Shown here: positions 36,903 to 46,421 of the stretch, piece by piece | How positions within the stretch are numbered: the stretch's first letter is position 1 | Layout of the letters: every line of letters starts with the position of its first letter | Assembly (NCBI RefSeq): GCF_000379785.1 | Contig: NZ_KB903674.1 | Span: 1 to 53,571, forward strand | From: Gallibacterium anatis DSM 16844 = F 149 | Lineage (GTDB): Bacteria; Pseudomonadota; Gammaproteobacteria; Enterobacterales; Pasteurellaceae | Direction: 5' to 3' | DNA: 53,571 nucleotides | The notes under the pieces: model-generated | Seen by the model: only the letters and a program-made list of their open reading frames with translations | Told to the model about the DNA's origin: nothing | Database searches by the model: none | Translations under genes and position numbers: made by a program

Positions 36903-39488
36903 ATGACTTTAGAGAGCAATCTTTCTTCTTTTACCCCGATGATGCAGCAATATTTAAAAATTAAAGCGGAACATCCCGATATTTTGCTGTTTTATCGTAT
37001 GGGTGACTTTTATGAACTGTTTTTTGATGATGCCAAACGAGCATCACAACTTTTAGATATTTCATTAACCAAACGCGGCAAAACCGATGGCGATCCAATC
37101 CCAATGGCGGGTGTACCTTATCACGCTGTAGAAGGCTATTTAGCAAAACTGGTGCAATTAGGCGAGTCGGTTGCGATTTGTGAACAGATTGGTGATCCGG
37201 CAACCAGTAAAGGGCCGGTTGAACGCAAAATTGTCCGCATTGTCACACCGGGAACAATCAGTGATGAGGCATTGTTGCCGGAAAGACAAGATAACCTTAT
37301 TGCCTGTGTTTACTACGAAAAGAAAATTTTTGGTTTAGCCACGCTTGATATGAGTTCCGGTCGCTTTCAAATTAGTGAACTTGCGGACGAAGCTGCCCTC
37401 ACCACCGAGTTGCAACGCATTATGCCGGTTGAAATTCTCTATCCGGAAGATTTTGCTTATATCAGACTGCTTGAACCTTACAAGGGATTACGTCGCCGTC
37501 CAACTTGGGAATTTGAACTGGTTACCGCAATCAAATTATTGACTAAACAATTCGGCACTCAGGATCTTAAAGGTTTTGGCGTGGATAAAGCGATTGTTGC
37601 CTTATGCGCTGCTGGTTGTTTATTGCAATATGCGAAAGAAACTCAACGCACCGCATTGCCGCATATTAATGCGATTTCACTTTCTCAAGAGCGTGACTTT
37701 ATTGTGATTGATGTCGCTTCCCGCCGTAACTTGGAATTAACGCAAAACCTTGCAGGCGGTACAGAAAACACATTGGCTTCTGTACTTGATTATTGCAGCA
37801 CGCCAATGGGCAGCCGCTTGCTTAAACGCTGGATTCATCAGCCGTTGCGCCACAAACAAACATTATTAAACCGTCAAAATGCGGTTAAAAATCTGATTCA
37901 ACAGGAACGCTATTCTGATTTTAAACCGCTGTTGCAACAGATCGGCGATATGGAACGCATTTTAGCGCGTATCGCCTTGCGTTCTGCGCGTCCGCGTGAT
38001 TTAACCCGTTTACGTCAGGCATTAGGGCAATTACCGCAAATTATCCAGCTTTTACAACAACATAATCAACATCAGCAGTTTGATATGCTGTTGTCGAAGT
38101 TGCAGGATTTTAGTGAATTATTTGCCTTGTTAACACGAGCAATCATTGAAACACCGCCATTATTAATTCGTGATGGCGGTGTGATTGCCCCCGGTTATCA
38201 TCAAGAGTTGGATGAGTGGCGTGAGTTGGCGACCGGTGCAACGCAATATCTGGAAAATTTAGAAATAAGAGAACGGCAACAAACCGGCATTGATACCCTC
38301 AAAATCGGTTATAACGCCGTTCACGGTTATTATATTCAAATCAGCCGAGGTCAGGCAGAACGTGCACCAACGCACTATATTCGCCGCCAAACCTTAAAAA
38401 ATGCGGAACGTTTTATTATTCCGGAATTAAAAGATTACGAAGATAAAGTCTTAAAAGCAAAAGGTGCTGCGTTGGCATTGGAAAAACAGCTTTACGATGA
38501 GCTTTTCGATTTGTTATTGCCGCATCTTTCCGCATTGCAAACCACCAGTCTGACCTTAGCCGAATTGGATGTATTGGCAAATTTAGCGGAGCGTGCGGAA
38601 ACGTTGAATTATGTTGCTCCGACCTTTAGTGAACAAACATTAATCAGCATTGAAGCAGGGCGACATCCGGTGGTGGAAACCGTTTTGCAAGACCCATTTA
38701 TTGCCAATCCGCTCGATCTCAATCAAAAACGTCATCTGTTGATTATTACCGGGCCGAATATGGGCGGTAAAAGTACCTATATGCGCCAAACCGCATTGAT
38801 CACCTTAATGGCGTATATCGGCAGTTTTGTGCCGGCACAACAGGCCGTTATTGGCCCGATAGATCGTATTTTTACTCGTATCGGTGCCTCTGATGATTTA
38901 GCCTCCGGTCGCTCCACTTTTATGGTGGAAATGAGCGAAATGGCGAATATTCTTCATCAAGCCTCGCCACAAAGTTTGGTGTTAATTGATGAAATTGGGC
39001 GCGGCACTTCCACTTATGACGGTCTTTCCCTTGCTTGGGCGTGTGCGGAATGGTTGGCAACGCAGCTCAAATCCTTAACGCTGTTCGCCACCCACTATTT
39101 TGAATTGACCTCTTTACCGCAACAGTTGCCGGGTTGCCTCAATATTCACCTTGACGCTAAAGAGCATAATGATACGATTGCATTTATGCATTCGGTGCAG
39201 GAAGGCGCAGCCAACAAAAGCTACGGTATTGCGGTGGCACAACTTGCCGGCGTGCCAAGACCGGTGATCCAACTGGCGAAACAGAAATTAAAACAGTTAC
39301 AAAAACTTTCGTTGCAGAACAGCCAAATTAATGATTACCAAACCGAGCTGGATTTCAATCCGGAACCGGAATTTGATGCAAACAGCGAAGCGATTTTGCA
39401 ACAATTAGCACAGATTGATCCGGACGATTTAACGCCGAAACAGGCACTGGCAATGTTATATCAGCTTAAAAAATTACAACAATCTTAA
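36903..39488 (+). CDS. mutS: DNA mismatch repair protein MutS
   Basis: MutS recognises base mismatches and, with MutL, starts repair. The 861-residue protein has the mismatch-reading motif [15 protein letters not shown] in domain I (Phe-x-Glu: F..E in DFYELF), connector, lever and clamp domains, and the ABC-type ATPase with Walker [27 protein letters not shown] and FATHYFEL. The C-terminal tetramerisation tail ([20 protein letters not shown]) is also present. It is divergent from recA, and 27 bp upstream of argF. Confidence 0.98.
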   Translation: MTLESNLSSFTPMMQQYLKIKAEHPDILLFYRMGDFYELFFDDAKRASQLLDISLTKRGKTDGDPIPMAGVPYHAVEGYLAKLVQLGESVAICEQIGDPATSKGPVERKIVRIVTPGTISDEALLPERQDNLIACVYYEKKIFGLATLDMSSGRFQISELADEAALTTELQRIMPVEILYPEDFAYIRLLEPYKGLRRRPTWEFELVTAIKLLTKQFGTQDLKGFGVDKAIVALCAAGCLLQYAKETQRTALPHINAISLSQERDFIVIDVASRRNLELTQNLAGGTENTLASVLDYCSTPMGSRLLKRWIHQPLRHKQTLLNRQNAVKNLIQQERYSDFKPLLQQIGDMERILARIALRSARPRDLTRLRQALGQLPQIIQLLQQHNQHQQFDMLLSKLQDFSELFALLTRAIIETPPLLIRDGGVIAPGYHQELDEWRELATGATQYLENLEIRERQQTGIDTLKIGYNAVHGYYIQISRGQAERAPTHYIRRQTLKNAERFIIPELKDYEDKVLKAKGAALALEKQLYDELFDLLLPHLSALQTTSLTLAELDVLANLAERAETLNYVAPTFSEQTLISIEAGRHPVVETVLQDPFIANPLDLNQKRHLLIITGPNMGGKSTYMRQTALITLMAYIGSFVPAQQAVIGPIDRIFTRIGASDDLASGRSTFMVEMSEMANILHQASPQSLVLIDEIGRGTSTYDGLSLAWACAEWLATQLKSLTLFATHYFELTSLPQQLPGCLNIHLDAKEHNDTIAFMHSVQEGAANKSYGIAVAQLAGVPRPVIQLAKQKLKQLQKLSLQNSQINDYQTELDFNPEPEFDANSEAILQQLAQIDPDDLTPKQALAMLYQLKKLQQS

Positions 39489-39515
39489 CCATTTAACACA
39501 ACAGAGGGAAACGTT

Positions 39516-40517
39516 ATGCCAATCAATTTACGTCAACGTCATTTTTTACGCTTAATGGATTTCACACCACAAGAGATCCAGTTTTTGCTTGATTTAGCCG
39601 CCGAACTAAAAAAAGCAAAATATGCCGGCACCGAACAGCCGCGCTTAAAAGGTAAAAATATCGCATTGGTGTTTGAGAAGACCTCAACCCGCACCCGTTC
39701 CGCATTTGAAGTAAGTGCGTTTGATCAAGGTGCCAATGTTTCTTATATCGGTCCAAGCGGTTCACAAATCGGACATAAAGAGAGTATGAAAGACACCGCG
39801 CGCGTGTTGGGCAGAATGTATGATGCCATTCAATATCGTGGTTATGGTCAAGAATTGGTCGAAACATTGGCAAATTATTCCGGCGTGCCGGTTTGGAACG
39901 GCTTAACCGATGAATTCCACCCAACACAAATTTTGGCAGATTTCTTAACGATGTTGGAACACGGCAAAGGTAAACGCCTTGATCAAATGAAACTCGCCTA
40001 TCTCGGTGATGCCCGCAATAATATGGGAAACTCCTTTGTGGAAGGTGCAGCGTTAATGGGATTGGATTTACGTTTAGTCGGTCCGAAGCAGTTCTTTCCG
40101 GAACAGAAGCTGCTTGATGAAGTAGCTGAAATGGCTAAACAGACAGGAGCAAAAATTACCTGTACTGAAGATGTTGAAGCCGGCGTAAAAGATGTTGATT
40201 TTATCTACACCGATATTTGGGTTTCGATGGGCGAACCGGAAAGTGCGTGGGCAGAACGCATTGAGCTAATGAAGCCATATCAGGTTAATGCCAAATTAAT
40301 GGCGCTTACTGGCAATCCTAATGTGAAATTTATGCATTGCTTGCCGTCATTCCACGATAAAAATACCGTTATCGGCAAGAAAATGGCAGAAAAATATGGA
40401 ATGAATGGGTTAGAAGTAACGGATGAAGTCTTTGAGTCCGAAGCATCAATTGTCTTTGATGAAGCAGAAAACAGAATGCACACCATCAAAGCGGTAATGG
40501 TAGCAACTTTAGCTTAA
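39516..40517 (+). CDS. argF: Ornithine carbamoyltransferase
   Basis: The enzyme joins carbamoyl phosphate and ornithine to citrulline, or runs in reverse in arginine deiminase pathways. The 333-residue protein has the carbamoyl phosphate loop [13 protein letters not shown], the hinge [17 protein letters not shown] and the ornithine site MHCLPSFHD. Anabolic (argF) and catabolic (arcB) forms are too alike to tell from sequence. No arcA or arcC lies nearby, so I use argF. It follows mutS by 27 bp and has GAGGG upstream of the ATG. Confidence 0.93.
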   Translation: MPINLRQRHFLRLMDFTPQEIQFLLDLAAELKKAKYAGTEQPRLKGKNIALVFEKTSTRTRSAFEVSAFDQGANVSYIGPSGSQIGHKESMKDTARVLGRMYDAIQYRGYGQELVETLANYSGVPVWNGLTDEFHPTQILADFLTMLEHGKGKRLDQMKLAYLGDARNNMGNSFVEGAALMGLDLRLVGPKQFFPEQKLLDEVAEMAKQTGAKITCTEDVEAGVKDVDFIYTDIWVSMGEPESAWAERIELMKPYQVNAKLMALTGNPNVKFMHCLPSFHDKNTVIGKKMAEKYGMNGLEVTDEVFESEASIVFDEAENRMHTIKAVMVATLA

Positions 40518-40542
40518 ATCATATCGGTAAATATGGAGAAAA

Positions 40543-41211
40543 ATGATGATAGACACGCTTATTTTTGATATGGGCAATGTCCTTATTGAATGGGAGCCGG
40601 ATAAATTTCTCCATTTTATCGAAACCGATCCCGATCGCATTCGGGCATTACATCAAGCGATCTTTGCCTCCGGAATCTGGGCAAAACAGGATAATGGTGA
40701 ATTTAATGCTGCACAGGCTTATCAAAGCAGTCTATCACTACTGAATTCCAGTTATGCCGACAGTTTATCCACCTTCTATTTTCATTGGTTCAGGTATGCG
40801 CAACGTTATTTAACATTGCAACAGATTGCGATCGAATTAAAAAATATTGGCTATAAACTCTATATTCTCTCCAATACATCCGCTGTTTTCGATGATTTGG
40901 TAAGTGCCGATTTATTGCCTATCACAGATGTAATTGATGGCAAAGTGCTCTCCTATCAGGTAAAACTGGTTAAACCCGATAATGCTATTTATCAGCATTT
41001 ATTGGATAGCTATCAACTCAACGCGGCAAATTGCCTTTTCCTTGATGATGTAAATGAAAATCTTGAAGCGGCTCAACATTGTGGCATTCATACGCTTAAA
41101 GTAACGAACCAGCAACAAGCAATAGCAGATCTGTTATCCATTCTCGAAAGAAAAGGTAAATACCGTATTGATTCACTTTTAACTCTTAATAAAGGAAAAA
41201 ACGATGACTAA
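40543..41211 (+). CDS. HAD-family phosphatase (YihX-like)
   Basis: This 222-residue HAD hydrolase has motif I IFDMGNVLIEW, motif II LYILSNTS, Lys in KLVKPDNAIYQ and motif IV LFLDDVNENLEAA, with a small helical cap, resembling the YihX/alpha-glucose-1-phosphate phosphatase group. The actual substrate is not known. Two adjacent ATGs are possible; GGAG is 4 bases before the first and 7 before the second. It overlaps ridA by 8 bp and follows argF by 25 bp, so the three may be co-transcribed. Confidence 0.87.
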   Translation: MMIDTLIFDMGNVLIEWEPDKFLHFIETDPDRIRALHQAIFASGIWAKQDNGEFNAAQAYQSSLSLLNSSYADSLSTFYFHWFRYAQRYLTLQQIAIELKNIGYKLYILSNTSAVFDDLVSADLLPITDVIDGKVLSYQVKLVKPDNAIYQHLLDSYQLNAANCLFLDDVNENLEAAQHCGIHTLKVTNQQQAIADLLSILERKGKYRIDSLLTLNKGKNDD

Positions 41212-41593
41212 AATTATTCACACAGAAAAAGCACCGGCGGCGATTGGTCCTTATGTACAAGCGGTTGATTTAGGTAATCTTGTGCTTACTTCAGGACAAA
41301 TTCCGGTTAATCCGCTCACCGGTGAAATTCCAAGCGATATTGTGGCGCAGGCTCGCCAATCATTGGAAAATATTAAAGCGATTGTTGAACAGGCAGGTTT
41401 AAAAGTGTCTGATATTGTGAAAACAACCGTATTTGTTAAAGATTTAAACCAATTTGCCGTTATCAATGCGGAATATGAACGTTTCTTCCAACAAAATAAT
41501 CACCCAAGTTTTCCGGCACGTTCTTGTGTTGAAGTAGCACGTTTACCGAAAGATGTTGGCTTGGAAATTGAAGCGATCGCCGTAAGAAAATAA
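41204..41593 (+). CDS. ridA: 2-iminobutanoate/2-iminopropanoate deaminase RidA
   Basis: RidA hydrolyses reactive enamine/imine intermediates released by pyridoxal-phosphate dehydratases such as threonine deaminase. The 129-residue YjgF-type protein has IGPYVQAVDLGNLVLTSGQIPVNP, and the substrate-binding Arg in FPARSCVEVARLPKDVGLEIEAIA. It is full length and trimer-forming by family. Its ATG overlaps the end of the HAD gene. An exact ACAAGCGGT core lies inside the gene at 41257-41265. Confidence 0.96.
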   Translation: MTKIIHTEKAPAAIGPYVQAVDLGNLVLTSGQIPVNPLTGEIPSDIVAQARQSLENIKAIVEQAGLKVSDIVKTTVFVKDLNQFAVINAEYERFFQQNNHPSFPARSCVEVARLPKDVGLEIEAIAVRK

Positions 41594-41598
41594 CTGTT

Positions 41599-41622
41599 AA
41601 AGCGGGGCAATCACTCCGCTTT
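41599..41622 (+). terminator. Terminator after ridA
   Basis: The stem AAAGCGG / CCGCTTT (7 bp) with a ten-base loop and a short T run directly follows the ridA stop codon. Confidence 0.75.
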
Positions 41623-41641
41623 TCCGCCCATTCTCACTCAA

Positions 41642-41661
41642 TTCCAAAATCAATTTTGGAA
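41642..41661. promoter_or_regulatory. Perfect 20-bp palindrome upstream of the aldehyde reductase gene
   Basis: TTCCAAAATCAATTTTGGAA is an inverted repeat with two 9-bp arms and a 2-bp centre. It is about 120 bp upstream of the YqhD-like gene and downstream of the ridA terminator, without a T run, so an operator is likelier than a terminator. I cannot name the regulator. Confidence 0.4.
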
Positions 41662-41781
41662 AATTAAGTTACTATAACTTGCATAACAAACACAAGACGT
41701 AATAAATTTAGCCTCATCACAAATAATATAGAATTATGATTCAATTCCTCTAACAAGGATGCTAATAATCAAGGAGTATTT

Positions 41782-42939
41782 ATGAATAATTTTACATTAC
41801 ACCTCCCAACTAAAGTGTTATTCGGCAAAGGTCAAATTGCTGAAATTAAAACCCAAATTCCTGCCGGCGCAAAAATCTTAATGACTTATGGTGGCGGCAG
41901 CATTAAAAGAAATGGTGTTTATGATCAAGTGCTGGAGGCATTAAAAGGTTTTGAAATTGTTGAATTTTCCGGCATTGAACCTAATCCACAATTTTCCACA
42001 TTAATGAAAGCGGTCGAGCTTGGTCGCCGTGAAAAAGTCGATTTTCTGCTTGCTGTCGGTGGCGGCTCCGTGTTGGATGGCACAAAATTTATCGCTTCTG
42101 CAATGAATTTCCAAGGTGATGAATGGGAGATCGTGAAAAGCCACGGTACAGTCATTAAAAGCGCATTACTAATCGGCGCAATCCTTACACTGCCGGCAAC
42201 CGGTTCGGAAATGAACGGCAATGCGGTGGTCAGTCGTAAAGAAACGCAGGATAAACTCGGCTTTTTCTCGCCATTTGTAAAACCACAATTTTCTGTGCTT
42301 GATCCGACCACAACATTCTCTTTGCCGCCAAGACAAACCGCAAACGGTGTTGTTGATGCTTTCGTTCACACTTTTGAACAATATATGACCTATCCGGTCG
42401 ATGCCAAAGTTCAAGATCGCTTCGCCGAAGGTGTGTTCTTAACCTTGATTGAAGAAGGTCCAAAAGCATTGGCAGAACCGGAAAATTATGATGTGCGTGC
42501 CAATATTATGTGGGCAGCAACAATGGCATTAAACGGCATTCTTGGTGTCGGTGTGCCGCAAGATTGGGCCTCACACGGCATTGGTCACGAACTGACAGCA
42601 CAATACGGTTTGGATCACGGTCAAACTTTAGCGATTGTAGTGCCGGCAATAATGTGGCATCAACGTGAATTTAAAAAAGAAAAGTTGGTACAATTCGCAC
42701 AACGTGTTTGGGGTTATCAAGGCAACGACAGCGAACAAGCGATTCGTATTGCTATTGATAAAACACGAACTTTCTTTGAACAAATGGGAACACCGACCCG
42801 CTTATCAGCTTACGGCATTGATGACAGCCAATTCCCAAGCGTATTAAACAAACTCAAAGAACACAAAACAGAAAATCTCGGCGAACATAAAAATATTGAT
42901 ATTAAAGCCGCAGAAGAGATTTTGCGTTTAGCGTTATAA
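41782..42939 (+). CDS. yqhD: Iron/zinc-containing alcohol dehydrogenase, YqhD-like aldehyde reductase
   Basis: The family reduces aldehydes such as methylglyoxal, malondialdehyde and acrolein with NADPH. The 385-residue protein has the cofactor site GGGSIKRNGVY and GGGSVLDGTKFIA, PATGSEMNGNAV, and metal ligands in VVDAFVHTFEQ (Asp, His), WASHGIGHELT and YGLDHGQTL (His, His). Length and motifs match E. coli YqhD; close relatives named butanol dehydrogenase are an alternative. AAGGAG precedes the ATG. It is monocistronic, with a bidirectional terminator after it. Confidence 0.88.
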   Translation: MNNFTLHLPTKVLFGKGQIAEIKTQIPAGAKILMTYGGGSIKRNGVYDQVLEALKGFEIVEFSGIEPNPQFSTLMKAVELGRREKVDFLLAVGGGSVLDGTKFIASAMNFQGDEWEIVKSHGTVIKSALLIGAILTLPATGSEMNGNAVVSRKETQDKLGFFSPFVKPQFSVLDPTTTFSLPPRQTANGVVDAFVHTFEQYMTYPVDAKVQDRFAEGVFLTLIEEGPKALAEPENYDVRANIMWAATMALNGILGVGVPQDWASHGIGHELTAQYGLDHGQTLAIVVPAIMWHQREFKKEKLVQFAQRVWGYQGNDSEQAIRIAIDKTRTFFEQMGTPTRLSAYGIDDSQFPSVLNKLKEHKTENLGEHKNIDIKAAEEILRLAL

Positions 42940-42955
42940 ATCAGTTTATAAGCTA

Positions 42956-42985
42956 TTAAGGGGCAGATCCCAAATTGCCCCTTAA
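42956..42985. terminator. Bidirectional terminator between the yqhD-like and dehydrogenase genes
   Basis: A perfect 10-bp stem (TTAAGGGGCA / TGCCCCTTAA) with a ten-base loop lies between convergent genes. Confidence 0.85.
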
Positions 42986-43006
42986 ATCCTTAATATTAAA
43001 TTATTT

Positions 43007-43921
43007 TTATAACGCTTCCCTTGTCTTTTCCGCAATCATTCTAGCGGAAGTTGCCAGTAATTGTTGTTCATCTGCGGTCAGTGCAAGTGATCTGATCCCA
43101 ACGATGCCTGATCTCGCCACTACCGCCGGATAACCGACATAACATTGATACTGTTCAAGATAAACGGATACCGGACAAGCTAAATAAGCGTCTGAAATAA
43201 CCGCTTGAGCTAATTTTACCGCACAAGTGGCAATCGCATAGCTCGTATATTTTTTACCATTAAATACCAACCATCCGCCTTCACGTGCCGCTTTATCTAA
43301 ATCGGCTAAATTGAGCGATAATTTTTCAGCAATTTCTACAATCGGTTCACCTTGCACCGTTATGGTTGACCAAGCAGCAAACTGTGATTCACCGTGCTCT
43401 CCCAAGACATAACCTTCAATATTATGCGGATTTTGCGCTAACGCTTGCGAAACCGCGCGCTGCATTCGTGCCGTATCCAAAAAAGTGCCGGTGCCAAACA
43501 CCTGTTGTTTTGATAAACCGCTATGATGTTGCAGCAATCCGGTAATCACATCGCACGGATTGGAAATATTGATAATCACGCCGTTAAAACCGACCTGTTT
43601 TAACGCACTGCCCACCTGTTTCGCTTGTACTTTATTAAAGTGATATTCAAGAAAACGATCTCCGCCTTCTGCCAATGCTTTAATATCACCAAAGGCAGTA
43701 ATCACCACATCCGCATCCGCCAGTGCCTGATAATCCTGCATTATTAATTTGGTGTAATTTTCTAATCTTCCCAAACTATCCAACAGATCATAGTATTCAG
43801 CCGTACATTTTTCCTGCTTACTATCTATCAACACCAATTCATCCGCCAGCCCTTTCGTTACAATCGTGTAAGCCACCGTAGCGCCGACATTTCCTAAACC
43901 GATAACACCAATTTTCCGCAT
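43007..43921 (-). CDS. L-2-hydroxyacid dehydrogenase (L-lactate / L-2-hydroxyisocaproate dehydrogenase type)
   Basis: This NAD-dependent enzyme reduces 2-oxo acids to L-2-hydroxy acids. The 304-residue protein has the Rossmann loop KIGVIGLGNVGATVAY, an Asp for NAD in LIDSK, ISNPCDVITGLLQHHSG, GTGTFLDTARMQRA with the carboxylate-binding Arg, and the catalytic His in LGEHGESQFAAWS. The GTGTFLDTARMQRAV and LGEHGxSQF-AWST blocks are closer to Lactobacillus L-2-hydroxyisocaproate dehydrogenase than to malate dehydrogenase. AAGGAG favours the second of two adjacent ATGs. It is divergent from gltS. Confidence 0.85.
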   Translation of the reverse strand: MRKIGVIGLGNVGATVAYTIVTKGLADELVLIDSKQEKCTAEYYDLLDSLGRLENYTKLIMQDYQALADADVVITAFGDIKALAEGGDRFLEYHFNKVQAKQVGSALKQVGFNGVIINISNPCDVITGLLQHHSGLSKQQVFGTGTFLDTARMQRAVSQALAQNPHNIEGYVLGEHGESQFAAWSTITVQGEPIVEIAEKLSLNLADLDKAAREGGWLVFNGKKYTSYAIATCAVKLAQAVISDAYLACPVSVYLEQYQCYVGYPAVVARSGIVGIRSLALTADEQQLLATSARMIAEKTREAL

Positions 43922-44030
43922 CATTCTCTCCTTGTTGTTCCAATGATTTTCAAGCCTAAATGCACCTTGATCGCTACTATTTTAGCGAAGCAATGTTAAA
44001 AATTTTTTGGCATAGCTCACATTTTTTAAA

Positions 44031-44061
44031 ATTAACACTTGTATTACATTTAATTAACACT
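44031..44061. promoter_or_regulatory. Direct repeat ATTAACACT x2 in the dehydrogenase/gltS intergenic region
   Basis: ATTAACACT occurs at 44031-44039 and 44053-44061, starts 22 bp apart, about two helical turns. This geometry fits a dimeric regulator acting on one of the two divergent genes. The 187-bp region shows nothing else I can support. Confidence 0.3.
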
Positions 44062-44108
44062 AATATTTCCCCCTTACTTTATATTCCTTTGCTAGGAGAT
44101 GCTTTTCT

Positions 44109-45323
44109 ATGGTAACTATTAATGTTGGTATGTTCCAGACACTTGCGTTGTCTGTGGTCGCCATTTATGTCGGTGAATTTATCCGTCAACAATTCCCAAT
44201 CTGGAAGAAATACTGTATTCCGGCACCGGTTATCGGCGGAACATTATTCGCCATTATGACAACCTGTTTATATTCGCTTGATCTACTCACCTTTAAATTT
44301 GATTATAAAACGATCAACACGTTCTTTTATAACGTCTTTTTCGCCGCAATGGGCTTCGCCGCCAGTTTTGCCTTGCTGAAAAAAGGCGGCAAATTAGTGA
44401 TTATTTTCAGTATTTTGGCTGCAATACTTGCCATTTTACAAAACGTGTTATCACTCGGGCTAGGGGTTTTATTAAATATGGATCCGCTGATTGCACTGAT
44501 GTCCGGCTCGATTCCATTAACCGGCGGACACGGCAATGCAGCTGCCTTTGCGCCGATAGCGGAACAAATGGGCGCAAACGGTGCAATTGAAGTCGCCATT
44601 GCTGCTGCCACCTTCGGTCTGGTCGCCGGCTGTATTTTAGGTGGGCCTTTGGGCAGACGTTTAATTCAAAAACATCAACTTAGTGATCAAATCAGTACAG
44701 AACAGCCGATAAACGAAGAAGATAACAGCAAATTGCCACGCATCAGTTATCGCCGTTCCAGCCAAGCCGCCTTTTTATTGCTGTTAGCGTGCGGTATCGG
44801 TCAAACACTCTTTGTCCTTTGTCAGGCAATTTTCCCTCAAGTGAACATTCCTATTCACGTGATGAGTATGTTAGGCGGTTTAGTGTTACGCTTAGTGTTA
44901 GATTCCACTAAACGTGATCACCAAGCACTTTATGAAAGTATCGGGATTATCGGCGAGATCTCATTGGCGATTTTCGTTTCTATCGTCATTGTCACAATGC
45001 AATTATGGAAATTAGCAGATTTAGCCTTGCCGTTAATCATTATCTTAACTTTGCAAGTGGTGCTTTGTTATCTGTTCTGTGTCTTTATTACTTTCCGCCT
45101 TTGCGGCAAAAACTATGATGCGGCAATTATTGCCACCGGTCATTCCGGCTTCGGCTTAGGTGCAGTGCCGGTTTCAATGGCAACAATGACTGCGGTTTGT
45201 TCAAGTTATCATTATTCAAAAATCGCTTTCTTTGTCGTGCCGTTAATCGGTGGCTTTATCAGTAATATCAGCAATGCCTTGATTATTACTTTATTCTTAA
45301 ATATCGCACAGGGAATGGCATAA
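44109..45323 (+). CDS. gltS: Sodium/glutamate symporter GltS
   Basis: GltS imports glutamate with Na+ through the inner membrane. The 404-residue protein has about ten membrane helices in two inverted halves, each with its re-entrant pore loop: SGSIPLTGGHGNAAAFAPI and ATGHSGFGLGAVPVSMATM. KKYCIPAPVIGGTLF and CGKNYDAAIIATGH are also as in E. coli. AGGAG lies 10 bases before ATG, a wide spacing. It is divergent from the hydroxyacid dehydrogenase gene, which suggests a link to 2-oxo/amino acid metabolism (inference). Confidence 0.92.
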   Translation: MVTINVGMFQTLALSVVAIYVGEFIRQQFPIWKKYCIPAPVIGGTLFAIMTTCLYSLDLLTFKFDYKTINTFFYNVFFAAMGFAASFALLKKGGKLVIIFSILAAILAILQNVLSLGLGVLLNMDPLIALMSGSIPLTGGHGNAAAFAPIAEQMGANGAIEVAIAAATFGLVAGCILGGPLGRRLIQKHQLSDQISTEQPINEEDNSKLPRISYRRSSQAAFLLLLACGIGQTLFVLCQAIFPQVNIPIHVMSMLGGLVLRLVLDSTKRDHQALYESIGIIGEISLAIFVSIVIVTMQLWKLADLALPLIIILTLQVVLCYLFCVFITFRLCGKNYDAAIIATGHSGFGLGAVPVSMATMTAVCSSYHYSKIAFFVVPLIGGFISNISNALIITLFLNIAQGMA

Positions 45324-45335
45324 ATTGTGCAAATC

Positions 45336-45360
45336 AGGCTTCGCTTGAACGGCGAAGCCT
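45336..45360. terminator. Hairpin between gltS and the LysR gene
   Basis: A 9-bp perfect stem (AGGCTTCGC / GCGAAGCCT) with a seven-base loop sits between two convergent genes. T tails are poor, so its strength as a terminator is unsure. Confidence 0.55.
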
Positions 45361-45376
45361 ATACTGCTCACAACAG

Positions 45377-46285
45377 TTACATTTCATCGCTGCCATACAA
45401 TCGCAGCAAACTCTGTTTTAACTGTTCAAACACAAAGGTCACCCGATCCGCAACCAAACTTTGATACGGACGATAAAGGTATAAATGCCACTGCTGTTTT
45501 TCTATTTCCGGAAATAATTCCACTAATTGCCCTTGTTGCAGATAAGGTTGACAAAACGGCGTAATAATTTGCGTGCAGGTTCTGCCGGCTAAAGCAGCTT
45601 GCAACTCATAAACAGCATCGCTACTGATGAATCTGGTCTGTGCCGGAAAAAAATGAATGTCATTATTCACTCGCCAGTCCCAAATCCGTTGTAATTTAGG
45701 GTTCATTAAACCACTTAATGGATAATTTTGTGCCAAATCGGCAATATCTTTCGGCACTCCCAAACGTTCAATTAATTTAGGCGAAGCAACAATTTTCTCG
45801 TGAAAAGTACAAATATGCTGTACAATCCAATGCGGCTCCGGTTCCAAACAGAGACGTAAACCGATGTCGATTTTATGATCAATGGCTTTTACTTTATCAA
45901 CAGACTGCTGCCAATCCAGCACAATGTCCGGATAAGGTTCCAGCGCTGTCAACAGTTCGCTTAATAACCTCTGATTAAGTGGCAACGGCGGCAGTGTAAT
46001 GCGCACCATTCCCTGCATCGCTTTTTTATTCAGCTTATTGTTCGAAAACAAGCGCTCTTCTTCCAATAAAAACTGCTGTGCCTGCGGCAAAAACTGTTCG
46101 CCGAACGCAGTCAAACGGATATTTCGAGTATTGCGTTTAAACAGACTTTCGCCCAACAAACTTTCCAATTCAGCAATCATTCTGGTCACCGCTTGCGGCG
46201 ATACCGCCAATCGTTGCGCCGTTTCCCTAAAATTCAGGGTTTCACTGGCAACACAAAAATAACGCAGTGCTTCCAATTTATTCAT
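45377..46285 (-). CDS. LysR-family transcriptional regulator
   Basis: The 302-residue protein has the N-terminal winged helix ([38 protein letters not shown]) and a C-terminal periplasmic-binding-type effector domain. The effector is unknown. It is divergent from hchA with a 136-bp gap containing a short dyad, so it may control hchA and its own gene, the usual LysR layout. Confidence 0.9.
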   Translation of the reverse strand: MNKLEALRYFCVASETLNFRETAQRLAVSPQAVTRMIAELESLLGESLFKRNTRNIRLTAFGEQFLPQAQQFLLEEERLFSNNKLNKKAMQGMVRITLPPLPLNQRLLSELLTALEPYPDIVLDWQQSVDKVKAIDHKIDIGLRLCLEPEPHWIVQHICTFHEKIVASPKLIERLGVPKDIADLAQNYPLSGLMNPKLQRIWDWRVNNDIHFFPAQTRFISSDAVYELQAALAGRTCTQIITPFCQPYLQQGQLVELFPEIEKQQWHLYLYRPYQSLVADRVTFVFEQLKQSLLRLYGSDEM

Positions 46286-46302
46286 TATTATTCCTTTTTT
46301 TA

Positions 46303-46315
46303 GAATAGTTTATTC
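46303..46315. promoter_or_regulatory. Candidate LysR operator between lysR-type gene and hchA
   Basis: GAATA-GTT-TATTC is a perfect 5-3-5 dyad, close to the regulator's start codon. Two copies of TTATTCC-T-rich sequence flank it (near 46288 and 46319). It has the small-dyad form of LysR binding sites, but the assignment is an inference. Confidence 0.4.
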
Positions 46316-46421
46316 CAATTTTATTCCTTTTTTATTACTTAATACAACGATAGAATACGCACCATCAAAACGATACCGTTGTTTAGTATTAACGATTTCA
46401 CTTTTATTTTGGAGATTTATT

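Noticed and set aside
39516-40517. Arginine deiminase operon
   Set aside because: Only the carbamoyltransferase is present; arcA, arcC and the antiporter are absent from the window.
43985-44025. CRP half-site (TCACA) upstream of gltS
   Set aside because: Only one half fits; the other half matches poorly.
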